Below are positions 1 through 8,489 of a DNA stretch of 64,000 nucleotides, one piece after another. Both the position numbers and the translations under genes were made by a program. The stretch spans positions 620,001-684,000 of the forward strand of contig JALBYC010000004.1 in NCBI GenBank assembly GCA_023212645.1, given 5' to 3'. The stretch comes from Farysia itapuensis. Lineage: Eukaryota > Basidiomycota > Ustilaginomycetes > Ustilaginales > Ustilaginaceae. The stretch's first letter is position 1. Each line of letters opens with the position of its first letter. The notes beneath the pieces were generated by a model. The model was not told where the DNA came from and made no database searches. It saw only the letters and a program-made list of their open reading frames with translations.

Positions 1-463
1 TGCCGTCTTTTGCCCCCTTATCGGCGCCAGAGAGTTGACCGGCAAGCAATTGTCCACGCTTCCACCTGGACGTAGTATCATTTTGGCCTTGATTGGATTG
101 CTTGTTTGCTTGTTCGAGACGCATGCGGTGGATGCCATCCGTCCATCGCGTGTCAGCAGAGATGTTGCATCCGTTCAGCTGTCGCCGAGTACGATATCCA
201 CGATAGTTGCGCTGAATGAGGCGAGCCGCGGCCGAGTCGCTATCATCTGTCCCTTGCCCATCTTCTTTACCCTCCTGCTTGTCCTTGGAAGAGGTTTCGT
301 CAGAGGTTTTGTTCTTCTCTGCATTGTTGTCTGCTTCATTGGCGGAAACGGTTGTGGTACCGTCTACGTGCAGCTGTGCGTCTCCGTTTTCAGGGTTCTT
401 GGCATGATTCTGCTCCTCCTGCGCTTGTACGACGGGCGGAACGGTACGCACTCCAGTTGCCAT
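1..463 (-). CDS. IQ-motif (calmodulin-binding) protein, 3' end cut off by window edge
   Basis: The frame is open from an ATG at 463-461 down to base 1, so only the first 154 codons are present. The N-terminal ~70 residues are acidic and polar with many Glu, Asp, Asn and Lys residues. They are followed by an IQ-like helix with the core LIQRNYRGYRTRR at about residues 81-93, which fits the calmodulin or EF-hand light-chain binding consensus IQxxxRGxxxR. After it comes TRWTDGIHRMRLEQAN, which I recall from fungal IQ-domain proteins of unknown role. The gene diverges from URM1, leaving a 287-bp shared promoter region. Seen: the IQ motif and the open frame. Inferred: calmodulin binding. The function cannot be stated without the missing C-terminus. 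Confidence 0.8.
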   Translation of the reverse strand, partial: MATGVRTVPPVVQAQEEQNHAKNPENGDAQLHVDGTTTVSANEADNNAEKNKTSDETSSKDKQEGKEDGQGTDDSDSAAARLIQRNYRGYRTRRQLNGCNISADTRWTDGIHRMRLEQANKQSNQGQNDTTSRWKRGQLLAGQLSGADKGAKDG

Positions 464-750
464 TGTTGTAGTGGCAACTCAAATGGATGGGTTGCGGATG
501 GATGGCAAGGAGGCGGGTGATGCGGGGATTGAAGAGATAACCGCATGTCGGTTGTCAAGGCGAGGACATGTGGTGCCTGTCTGGCTGTGTTCCGCCGGTT
601 GACAACACACACGCGGGAAGGCGTCATCGAAATTTTGGCGTAAACAGATTTTTGAAAGATGTTAGACCGCGATTTGACGAAGGTGAACTTTTATTTTTTG
701 TCCACATGCTTCTTGTTACGATCGGGCAGACGACTTTGGCCCCTTGCACA

Positions 751-1138
751 ATGGCAGATACGGTCAAGGTCAAGGTCGAATTCGGCGGAGGAACGGAGCT
801 ACTGCTGGCGCCGCCGCATCTCAAAAAGCACACCATCGATCTTCCGCGAACTACAGAAGCTGGCGAGCAGACCAATGTCACCTTTCTCATCGAATGGATC
901 CGTCGCAACTTGATTACCGAACGAGAAGAATTGTTCGTCGACGGCGACTCAGTGTAAGTCTTGACGGTATAATGCTGACCGCACAGGAAGACCTGCTGAC
1001 GCTGGCTCGGTTCTGTGCAGACGGCCGGGCATTCTTGTGCTCATCAACAACGGCGACTGGGAGCTCGAAGGCGAGGGGGACTATGTTCTACAAACTGGCG
1101 ACGAAGTAGTCTTCATTAGTACATTACATGGCGGATAG
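751..1138 (+). CDS. URM1: Ubiquitin-related modifier 1 (two exons)
   Basis: Exons are 751-953 and 1021-1138, with a 67-nt intron (donor GTAAGT at 954, acceptor CAG at 1018-1020) that joins a split Val codon. The product has 106 residues, close to the usual ~100. The hallmarks are all in the C-terminal half: [17 protein letters not shown], then [14 protein letters not shown], ending in the Gly-Gly needed for thiocarboxylation. Urm1 is a sulfur carrier for 2-thiolation of wobble uridine in cytosolic tRNAs, activated by Uba4, and a protein modifier (urmylation) under oxidative stress. The frame stays open upstream to an ATG at 568, but the Urm1 fold begins at the ATG at 751. The first intron-internal CAG at 984-986 is not used, because only the later one restores the family sequence. 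Confidence 0.95.
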
Positions 1139-1339
1139 AAAAAGAGCATATGGTATTGTCTGTCTTGAGTGTGTGCACAACACCGCCCTGTCCGTGTGTC
1201 GCGGTAGCATGCAAATGCAGACACGCGTAATGCCAACGACCCACAAAAAAGGGTCCAAAATTGGCCGAAGATTCGCTTGGCACTTGACACTGACATATCG
1301 GCATGCTCACCATACCCTCTTCATAGTCTCTTTCCCCAA

Positions 1340-3361
1340 ATGGCCACTTCCGAGGTACGAAAGCGCGCCAAAAAGACGTCTCCAACGTCATTGACGTCGT
1401 CTGGTAACGGTCGTCGGCCATCACCCGAAAAGCAGAGAATCACAGATTCCAGTGCCACTTGGAAGTCAGCATTGAGTCTGATCCTACTCGGGTTCTCTGC
1501 AACCTTCTTCGTCTCTGCGGGCGTGGCATTTTATGGCGGCGGATCATCGTGGCTACGTCAGTATACAGAATCACCGTCGGATCAGCCTGTGGGTCACAGA
1601 CACGTTGGGTCTTCATCTTCTGCTAGAGAGCCGTGGGGCGGCGGTGGGCAAAAGTATTTTCCTTCAGAAGCACGGACAACATCCCTGCCCTATACTCTAC
1701 CCCCAACAAGGCCATTGCCCGAGAAACCCACCACAATAGTGGATGAGACTAAGCGGGCTGCCATTCTAGAAGCCTTCACCCACTCTTGGAATGCTTACCG
1801 ACGAGATGCGTGGGGGTACGACGAATATCACCCCATCAGCAAGCACGGAACTAACCTCAATGGCAAAACTGGCAATGGCATAGGCTACACGATCGTCGAC
1901 ACGCTCGACACATTGATACTAATGGGGCTCAAAGAGGACTACGAGGCAGCGCGAGACTGGGTCAAATACGAGCTGACCTGGAACATATCTGGGAGAATGA
2001 ACGTGTTCGAAACAACGATTCGCACCCTGGGCGGCTTACTGTCTGCAGCAGCACTGATCCGAAATCCCCCACAATCCTCCTTTCCAGCCTCGGAAGAAGA
2101 CGCACAACTGTTTGTTGCTCGCGCTGTGGAGCTAGCCGATCGGTTGCTACCGGCTTTTGACACACCCTCTGGCCTCCCCCTTCGCGAGGTTGACCTCGAG
2201 ACTGGCGAAGCTTTCGGTGATGCGAGCAACCACAACGCTTCTAGTCTTGCAGAGGCCACGTCCGTCCAGCTTGAGTTCAAGTATCTGGCCCATCTCACTG
2301 GCGAAATTGGCTACTGGCACGTAGCTGAACGTCCCATGACCGCCGTCAGGCGCGCAGCGCAGTACGTGCCAAATCTGTCAGGTCTCTTGCCCATCTTTCT
2401 CAATCCTCTCAGAGGCACTTTTTACAACGGCGAAGTTCGACTAGGATCTCGCGGTGATTCCTATTACGAATATCTCATCAAGCAGTGGCTGCAAACGGGA
2501 AGAACGGAGCAAGTGTACAGAGATATGTGGGATTTTTCGCTCAAAGGCATCAAGAGGATTTTGACAAAGCCTTCAGTGCACTCCAAACCGCCCTTCCTCT
2601 TCACCGCTGAGCTGACGCCGCGGAGGGGACCAGATGGTAGGATGAGGATGCAGCTTGTACCGAAACAAGACCATCTTGTCTGTTTCCTAGGCGGCTCCAT
2701 GATGCTGGGCGCCACTTCTCTTACGGACGTCTGGGGCGACACGAGTCGACACCCTATCCCGCCTATTGCAGACAACAGTGTCGGCAACGTGGTGGACAAA
2801 GAGGATTGGCGAGTTGGACACGAACTCATTCGCACATGCATGAACACCTATACCAAGACCAAGACTGGCTTGTCCCCCGAGATCGCGCACTTCAGAACGC
2901 CAAACGAGCCCAACATCACCGACGCGATGGCTCTATCGCTCAATCGTGCACCCGTTCCTCGCAATGTTGACTGGTATATCAAAAGGCCTCCGCCAGCGCA
3001 CAGCGGCGAGCCACTCATTGACGCCCGCAACATTCTCCGCCCCGAAACGGTCGAAAGCCTTTTCATCGCCTTTCATCTCACCGGCGATCAAATTTATCGA
3101 GACTGGGGGTGGCAAATTTTCCAGGCTTTCGAAAAACATTGCCGTGTCAAAAGCGGCGGCTATTCAAGCATCGACGATGTCGACTCGCGCACGCCCACGC
3201 AGCTCGACAAGATGGAAACATTCTGGCTCTCCGAGACGCTGAAGTACCTCTACCTTCTCTTCTCCGACCAGACTCTGTTACCCCTAAGTCAATGGATCTT
3301 GAATACTGAAGCACACCCGCTACCTGTCTTCAAGCCCACTTTTCCAACAGGTGTACAGTGA
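1340..3361 (+). CDS. Mannosyl-oligosaccharide 1,2-alpha-mannosidase, GH47
   Basis: The product has 673 residues and is a type II membrane protein: a basic cytosolic tail, one membrane segment at about residues 44-66, a Pro/Ser-rich stem, and a GH47 catalytic domain from about residue 134 to the end. GH47 landmarks are GYTIVDTLDTLILMG, ETTIRTLGGLLSA (acidic catalytic residue), EATSVQLEFKYLA, LRPETVESLFIAFHLTGD and MDSRTPTQLDKMETFWLSE-like ETFWLSETLKYLYLLF near the end. The family trims Man9GlcNAc2 to Man8 or Man5 in the ER or Golgi, or marks misfolded glycoproteins for disposal. The stem-and-anchor layout favours the processing enzyme (MNS1 type) over the EDEM type. An in-frame TTG-led stretch runs 21 codons further upstream, but the first ATG is at 1340. 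Confidence 0.92.
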   Translation: MATSEVRKRAKKTSPTSLTSSGNGRRPSPEKQRITDSSATWKSALSLILLGFSATFFVSAGVAFYGGGSSWLRQYTESPSDQPVGHRHVGSSSSAREPWGGGGQKYFPSEARTTSLPYTLPPTRPLPEKPTTIVDETKRAAILEAFTHSWNAYRRDAWGYDEYHPISKHGTNLNGKTGNGIGYTIVDTLDTLILMGLKEDYEAARDWVKYELTWNISGRMNVFETTIRTLGGLLSAAALIRNPPQSSFPASEEDAQLFVARAVELADRLLPAFDTPSGLPLREVDLETGEAFGDASNHNASSLAEATSVQLEFKYLAHLTGEIGYWHVAERPMTAVRRAAQYVPNLSGLLPIFLNPLRGTFYNGEVRLGSRGDSYYEYLIKQWLQTGRTEQVYRDMWDFSLKGIKRILTKPSVHSKPPFLFTAELTPRRGPDGRMRMQLVPKQDHLVCFLGGSMMLGATSLTDVWGDTSRHPIPPIADNSVGNVVDKEDWRVGHELIRTCMNTYTKTKTGLSPEIAHFRTPNEPNITDAMALSLNRAPVPRNVDWYIKRPPPAHSGEPLIDARNILRPETVESLFIAFHLTGDQIYRDWGWQIFQAFEKHCRVKSGGYSSIDDVDSRTPTQLDKMETFWLSETLKYLYLLFSDQTLLPLSQWILNTEAHPLPVFKPTFPTGVQ

Positions 3362-3887
3362 ATACGAAAGTTGCAAGCTTGTACGACACAAGCTCTTTTC
3401 ATCTCCCTTTACAGGTCTGTGCTTTCCATGTCTGTTTCTGCATGTGTCTTGATTTTGACTTTGCGTTTACCCAATTATCATAAATACTGCGCTTTGGCCG
3501 CATCTCCTAGCGCCGAAGCCGAGGTCTGTTGTGCATGTAAACGCTCTTGAAGCGAGCGACAGTGAATCCGCCAGTCGTTGCCGTGTCCTGCACAGAAGTA
3601 GTACACACAAAAATGCCTTGCGTCGTCTTTCAGCGAACGCTTACTTACATTTGATCAGACATGCATGTGGACAAGCTTTACCTCAGAGTGACACGGCGCG
3701 TAACCCCGTCCACTCTGTGCAAAATGTGCTTGTGGATGACGTTACGAGCGGCAGAAGCCCCTTTCCGTGCTTTGAGGTTGTTTGAGGCGCTAGCTTGCCG
3801 CTCGAGGGGTCGCTCTCAGGCGCATGCTGTGCGCATATATCTAGGACCTCCTACGCTCTGTCGTCCTCAATTTGTCGGATTGTTGTC
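3362..3887. other. Intergenic region, 526 bp
   Basis: This holds the 3' end region of the mannosidase gene and the promoter of the next gene. Short open frames occur on the + strand (for example 3531-3785), but none has a family signature, a signal peptide or a convincing codon pattern. I see no RNA gene or repeat. Confidence 0.5.
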
Positions 3888-5264
3888 ATGATGTCAGGTT
3901 CTGCAGTGCGCACCGAGCAAGCGCCCCCTCCTCGTCCAAGGGTATGGAGGATCCCAGCTTCACTGAAGCTGTCGACTTATCTGCAGTCACCCGTCTTAAG
4001 GGCAAAGGCGCAGTCTGCGGCAAAAGGCACTCAATCTGGTCCTACCGGTCAAGAGGTAGATGCTTATATAGCAGGAACACTGACGAGGAAGGATCTGGCT
4101 AGATTGCGTAGCTCTGCGATCGAAAGCGAAGAAGGGAAGCCGGCGAGCACTGGTAAGTCCGCAAGTGACCAGATCAAGCTCCGCAAAATATCCTCTCCGC
4201 ACAGTCAAAAGACCTCAACGAACGGCGCAGTGAACGTCTCTCAAGTAGGCGACGCAGAGGTACTCGCAGAGGTCTCTAGTGAACTGCTGGATAAGGTGCA
4301 CAAAGCCACCAACGGCAGACAGACTACCGTCCCATATATAGATGCACCCACGGCTAACATTTCGCCGACCACGATCCCATCTAACGATTACGGCTTCGTC
4401 GATCCGCGAGCGTACGGCGGCACATCTTTCGACTTAGTCGGTAACGGCCAACATGAGCCTCTCAACGTCATCGTTTCTGGACTTTCGTCTCCCGAGCTTC
4501 TCACAATCAAGGGCTTTCAGTCGTACTGTCGCTCTCTCAGCTTTGATCGCGAATGCTTTGGCATGCATCTTGGTGCGCCGCAGAAAGCCTACACCGACCC
4601 GCGTGGCTGGAGAGATCAGGAATTGCTTTATCGCCAGGTGTACTCGCCTTTCGACCATGTTTTCGGCACGTGCGTGGAGAGTCTTGTCGGCGGAAATCAT
4701 ATTCGTGCCTGGCAACAACAAGCGTCGGGAGCCTGGTTCTTAGCGGCTTCGAAGGAAGAAGATGCGACCAAGAACCATATGATTATTCCGGACGGCTACA
4801 ACATTGGCCGAGAGGAGCTTGTAGCTAAAGCGCAGGGAAGCAAAAAGAACGGCGAGACAAACTTTCTCTTGACGACTTACTCGACTGAAGTCTTGTATGT
4901 AGCCGGCTTGATGCCTGCAGGAGTCGAAGGAGGAGTCAACCACGGTATTCCTGTTGACGGTCTGACTGCCATATTGACTGTCAAGCTGGTCAACAAGGAC
5001 CAAATCGCAGCCCTTACCACTTCGACACAGACGCAGCAGGCGGCTGACCCTGCTACGCCAAAGAGTGCATCGAAGGGCCTGAAGACCAAGACGCGAGCTG
5101 CTTGGGTCAAGGTTAGAGCAGCGCTTTTGCCAAACCTCGGCAAGGGTTTGCATGTGACACCACCTTCAGGTACCTCCACTGTGCCAGCTACCAAAGAGTC
5201 GGAACATCATGAGTCCACGATCGATCTCATGCCTCGACTGAGTAGCTCGATAGTAGCCAGGTAA
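3888..5264 (+). CDS. Conserved-looking fungal protein of unknown function
   Basis: The product has 458 residues. The start is one of two adjacent ATGs at 3888 and 3891; the frame upstream to 3795 begins at a possible non-ATG codon and is ignored. Residues ~1-165 are polar and low in complexity. The core at about residues 165-370 looks folded, with NVIVSGLSSPELLTIKGFQSY, an ECFGMHLGAPQ segment, TCVESLVGGNHIRAW, and DGYNIGREELVAKA. The tail is Ser/Thr/Lys-rich. I recall similar cores in uncharacterised basidiomycete proteins, but I know no assigned activity. There is no clear signal peptide; a short hydrophobic patch lies near residue 400. It sits between the mannosidase gene and a convergent CX9C gene, which gives no functional hint. 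Confidence 0.75.
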   Translation: MMSGSAVRTEQAPPPRPRVWRIPASLKLSTYLQSPVLRAKAQSAAKGTQSGPTGQEVDAYIAGTLTRKDLARLRSSAIESEEGKPASTGKSASDQIKLRKISSPHSQKTSTNGAVNVSQVGDAEVLAEVSSELLDKVHKATNGRQTTVPYIDAPTANISPTTIPSNDYGFVDPRAYGGTSFDLVGNGQHEPLNVIVSGLSSPELLTIKGFQSYCRSLSFDRECFGMHLGAPQKAYTDPRGWRDQELLYRQVYSPFDHVFGTCVESLVGGNHIRAWQQQASGAWFLAASKEEDATKNHMIIPDGYNIGREELVAKAQGSKKNGETNFLLTTYSTEVLYVAGLMPAGVEGGVNHGIPVDGLTAILTVKLVNKDQIAALTTSTQTQQAADPATPKSASKGLKTKTRAAWVKVRAALLPNLGKGLHVTPPSGTSTVPATKESEHHESTIDLMPRLSSSIVAR

Positions 5265-5347
5265 ACGCGCCATGACCTCCAGTCACAGCCACAAAGCGTC
5301 ACATCTGACAGATATGTTATACATTTTGGGTGTTTGATGTTGACATT

Positions 5348-5719
5348 TTATCGCGAAAGTGCCGCTTTGCCTTGATCCATGCTTCGTCTAAGTTGCTCGT
5401 TGTCACGGCTGTCTAGCTCATGCTTGACTTTCTCTGTGCAGAACCAGAGATCGCGCAGGCGCGGTGTGCAGTTCTTCTCCAGTTCGGCGTCTCCTTTGCT
5501 TGTGTATTGCTCCAAACACTTGTCATATGCCATAACTTGGGCGGCACATCGGGTTTTGATCTCGTTAAGAATGGGGACAGCGTCGGCCGCACACCGTGAC
5601 AGTGCCACCTTATACTCTTCGCATGCTCCAGGATTCTTTTGGTTGGCCAGGATGCATCTTTGAAATGTGTCGAGCTGTTTGCCGCACTTTGCCGCGACCT
5701 GGTCAATACTCGACTCCAT
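5348..5719 (-). CDS. Twin-CX9C (CHCH) mitochondrial intermembrane-space protein, Mic14/CHCHD5-like
   Basis: The product has 123 residues starting from MESSIDQ. It contains four CX9C motifs: CGKQLDTFQRC, CEEYKVALSRC, CAAQVMAYDKC and CTPRLRDLWFC. Two twin-CX9C pairs in one small helical protein is the arrangement of CHCHD5 and yeast Mix14/Mic14. Such proteins are imported into the intermembrane space and oxidatively folded by Mia40/Erv1. Their precise role is poorly known; links to respiratory-chain assembly have been proposed. The frame runs 38 codons further upstream, but that stretch has no family similarity and lies in the region shared with the divergent neighbour starting at 5860, so the ATG at 5719 is preferred. 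The tail is charged and helical. Confidence 0.87.
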   Translation of the reverse strand: MESSIDQVAAKCGKQLDTFQRCILANQKNPGACEEYKVALSRCAADAVPILNEIKTRCAAQVMAYDKCLEQYTSKGDAELEKNCTPRLRDLWFCTEKVKHELDSRDNEQLRRSMDQGKAALSR

Positions 5720-5859
5720 CGTTGATGGAGAGGACTGTCGTTTGGAAGAACAGCTGTCAAGAAATATCTGTCTCGGGAGCCGGACATTTTTATTTGCCTG
5801 GGTTAGCCTCCACTCGAGCGTGTGCAACTTCATCTCGCTGCGCTTCTCTGCACGGAGAG

Positions 5860-7415
5860 ATGGTCAAGTCTTCAGGCATCTGGGTAGACCAGCTTGTCTC
5901 CCTCATCGGACTCGGTAAGTAGACGTTGCTCAAAAGCTGACGGAAGACCGTCACTGATCTGTACGTCTGCTCACAGATACCGAGACAGTCAAAACGCAGA
6001 TCATCCCATTTCTGGACTCCTTTGACGATGAAGTACTGCTCAAGTCACATTTGGAAGGGCTGCTAGGTACGGACAGCAGAGCAAAAACCTTCATCAGAGA
6101 CTTCGTTCGCTCTCGATTCCCATTCTCTCAAGTGCCGACTGGATCTGTTGAAGTGACCGATCCCGCACCTGCATCTGCGCCCGCCTCGTCATTCCGCAGT
6201 GGAAATGCCAGCTCATCAGGAAGGAAAGGGAAGAAGACTTTGGCGGAAAGGGCGGGAATAGGTCAGCCACTTCCGCCTCGTCAGATAGAGGGCAGCCCGC
6301 AGGTGGACCAATTGGCATCACAGTTCGGCAGCATGGGTACTGCATACAAGAAAGATGATCGCGTCGAGGATGCGCTGTACGCCGGCTTCCCGAAAAGCAG
6401 AAAAGGCAAAGACTCTGAGCGAGCAAGAGACCATGGAGTCGAAGTGCGGTCTGCAAACCAGTCACCATCCAGACCGCAATCTCCTGCCGCATCAGTGCAA
6501 ACCGAATACACAGCTGCTGGTAACGACAAGGCTTCGTCGTCCGCGCAAGAAAGCAGCAAGAAACCGCCACCGCCACCAACTGTCGAGATGCTCGCGATTG
6601 ACACCGTCATGGAAGAGCTCACATCGTCTCCACCGCTATCTACCGATGGCTCCAAGCCATCAGTCTACAAGACATGCTTCTGTCAGGGCCGGAAGCACTC
6701 ACTGGCTCCGTACGCTCCACTTTGCTATGCTTGCGGGCTGATCATCTGTGCAGCTACCGTGCCGTCTCCGCTGTCGCCGCTATCCAGCTGTCCCTCTTGC
6801 TCGGCAAGTCCACTGCTCTCGGCGCCTGCGCGAGCTGATCTGTTGTCCAAGCTGGCCGACGAGCGACAGACCTTGTACGAACAGCAACTTGTTCAGATCC
6901 AAGTGCAGCGTGATCTCAAGCGGACAAACAAACAGTCGGGTCTAGGAACACCAGAGGAGAACCTATCGGGACTGTTCCCCAAGCTAAGCGACCAGCTTGC
7001 ATTCTCGCCTCAGGCCCAGTCTTCTCAACAGCAACCGGTACACGTTCCTGTCTTTGGCAAACACGGCGCGCTGAAAAAGGCTCAAGCGATGGCGAAAGAT
7101 GCCGAGCGCACTGCCAAAGTCCTCAGTCTCGACCCCAAAACGCGTAGAGTCACGCAGGCTCGGCCCAAGCCCAAGTCCATATCCGTTTCCAAGGCCCCCA
7201 GTCCGGCGATTTCCGTCCAGCCGATACCAGACAATGATCCGTATGTTGGTCTCGATGGGTCGCGTCTGGTGCAAAACTCAAAAGATGACGCCTTTGCCCG
7301 CGGAAAAGAGCCGGTCGATCTCAAGCAGAAGAGTGTGCCGAGGCAGTCTCTGTCAGCCATTCAGACGAGAGAATGGATCCTCGATGGTAGAAAGCTACTG
7401 GTCAAGGCTCCCTAG
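5860..7415 (+). CDS. C2HC5 zinc-finger protein, ASC-1/TRIP4 (Rqt4) family, two exons
   Basis: Exon 1 (5860-5914) encodes MVKSSGIWVDQLVSLIGL. The intron is 5915-5976 (donor GTAAGT, acceptor CAG), and exon 2 (5977-7415) continues with an Asp codon split by the intron, for 497 residues. The signature is a Cys-rich block at about residues 250-300: TCFCQGRKHSLAPYAPLC followed by YACGLIIC and CPSC. This matches the zf-C2HC5 finger of TRIP4, whose yeast relative Rqt4 belongs to the RQT complex that splits collided ribosomes and binds ubiquitin chains. The flanks are Ser/Pro/Lys-rich and probably disordered. The helical N-terminus, half encoded by exon 1, would be lost if only the long open frame were annotated. 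Rqt-type function is inferred from the finger alone. Confidence 0.85.
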
Positions 7416-7488
7416 CTCGTCACAGAAAGCACAACCATGGCAAGAGTCATAACGCTATAGAATACAGAGAGAAGATAATGTGCGGTCA

Positions 7489-8049
7489 CTAGTCTGATTT
7501 GCGGATGCTGCTGGCGCGTGATGAGGAGCGCTGCAACTCTTCGCGGTCGATTGGGTCTAGACGCTCGAGATCATGCAGCATGCGATCTTTGTTGAGCGTC
7601 AAGACCTTTGCTGCTTTGCTGCCAACAGTCTTTGCGTGTTTGCCGTCGGCTGATGAGTTGGTACGCTTGGACTTCTTGGGCGAGTGCGGAAGGTAAGTAC
7701 CGCTAGGATCTGGATAGGAAGAGTAGATGGACCCGCCTCGTAGAGTCGAGCTGTACTTGCTATTGATTTTCCACGTTGACTGTGACTTGTTGGCGCCGTT
7801 TGACATGGCCGAATGTGACTGCGTGTGATCAAAAGCATCTAGCAGCTGGTCCTTTTCGTCGTGTCCGACTTCATCGTCCTCTCCGTCGATGCCATTTGCT
7901 GTGAGCGCCTCCTCTTCTGGAAACTCAGAGGGCTGGCTAAAATTGACGGCAATCCAGATAAAGACACCGATGAGAAAGATGCAGGGAATGATCAGGAACG
8001 CCCATGACAGCGAGATGATGCCTTCCGGTGCGTTCTCGTGTACAGCCAT
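7489..8049 (-). CDS. Small single-pass membrane protein, unknown
   Basis: The product has 186 residues. A short N-terminus (MAVHENAPEGII) is followed by a membrane segment at about residues 12-36 (SLSWAFLIIPCIFLIGVFIWIAV), then an acidic stretch and a long Ser/Lys-rich, probably disordered tail ending in RSSSRASSIRKSD. The topology is probably N-terminus out, tail in the cytosol, by the positive-outside-less N-terminus and the basic tail. There is no cleavable-signal pattern and no known domain. The gene is convergent with the Rqt4-like gene (74 bp between stops) and divergent from the MscS channel gene. The function is unknown. Confidence 0.7.
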   Translation of the reverse strand: MAVHENAPEGIISLSWAFLIIPCIFLIGVFIWIAVNFSQPSEFPEEEALTANGIDGEDDEVGHDEKDQLLDAFDHTQSHSAMSNGANKSQSTWKINSKYSSTLRGGSIYSSYPDPSGTYLPHSPKKSKRTNSSADGKHAKTVGSKAAKVLTLNKDRMLHDLERLDPIDREELQRSSSRASSIRKSD

Positions 8050-8489
8050 GTCTCTGATACGATTCGAGAGCGGCTTGGAGCTAGTGAGCGGTGGTGGAGC
8101 ACTTGGCGATCAGTGCCAGCGTGAAGGGTCACACACTTTTTGACCACGCGTTTTTGCGCCTTTGCGCTTGGCTACATGCGACTCTAACACTACCGACCTC
8201 GCCAAAGGACAAAGAATGCCGAACATGCAGAACAACACTTCGGGCATGAAGCAGTAGCTGTGCGTACGTCAGAGTGCAAGTTGCCGTGGAAAACCCACAT
8301 GCAGCCGCCTCCTCGCAGAGCTGCGACTCGCGTCATAGGCGCTGTGTCTCCCTTTGTTATTATGCCACTGGTCGCTTGACCGAGCGGCCCCCCCAAATTT
8401 CAGGGAGTACAACACTTTGACTTTGGATTTCATGCGTAAATTAAAAACGCTTGCCCCTCCTCTTGCTCACACCTGGCTGTCCAACCATC
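8050..8489. other. Divergent promoter region, 440 bp
   Basis: This lies between the start codons of the small membrane protein (minus) and the MscS channel (plus). It contains a C-run (CCCCCCC at about 8389-8395) and pyrimidine-rich stretches just upstream of the ATG at 8490. I see no separate gene. Confidence 0.5.

Noticed and set aside
35..520. 161-codon + strand frame opposite the IQ-motif gene
   Set aside because: It starts at a TTG, and the opposite strand reads as a clear IQ-motif protein; this is its shadow.
568..750. Upstream extension of URM1 from an ATG at 568
   Set aside because: The 61 extra codons have no similarity to Urm1, which begins at the 751 ATG and has the normal length from there.
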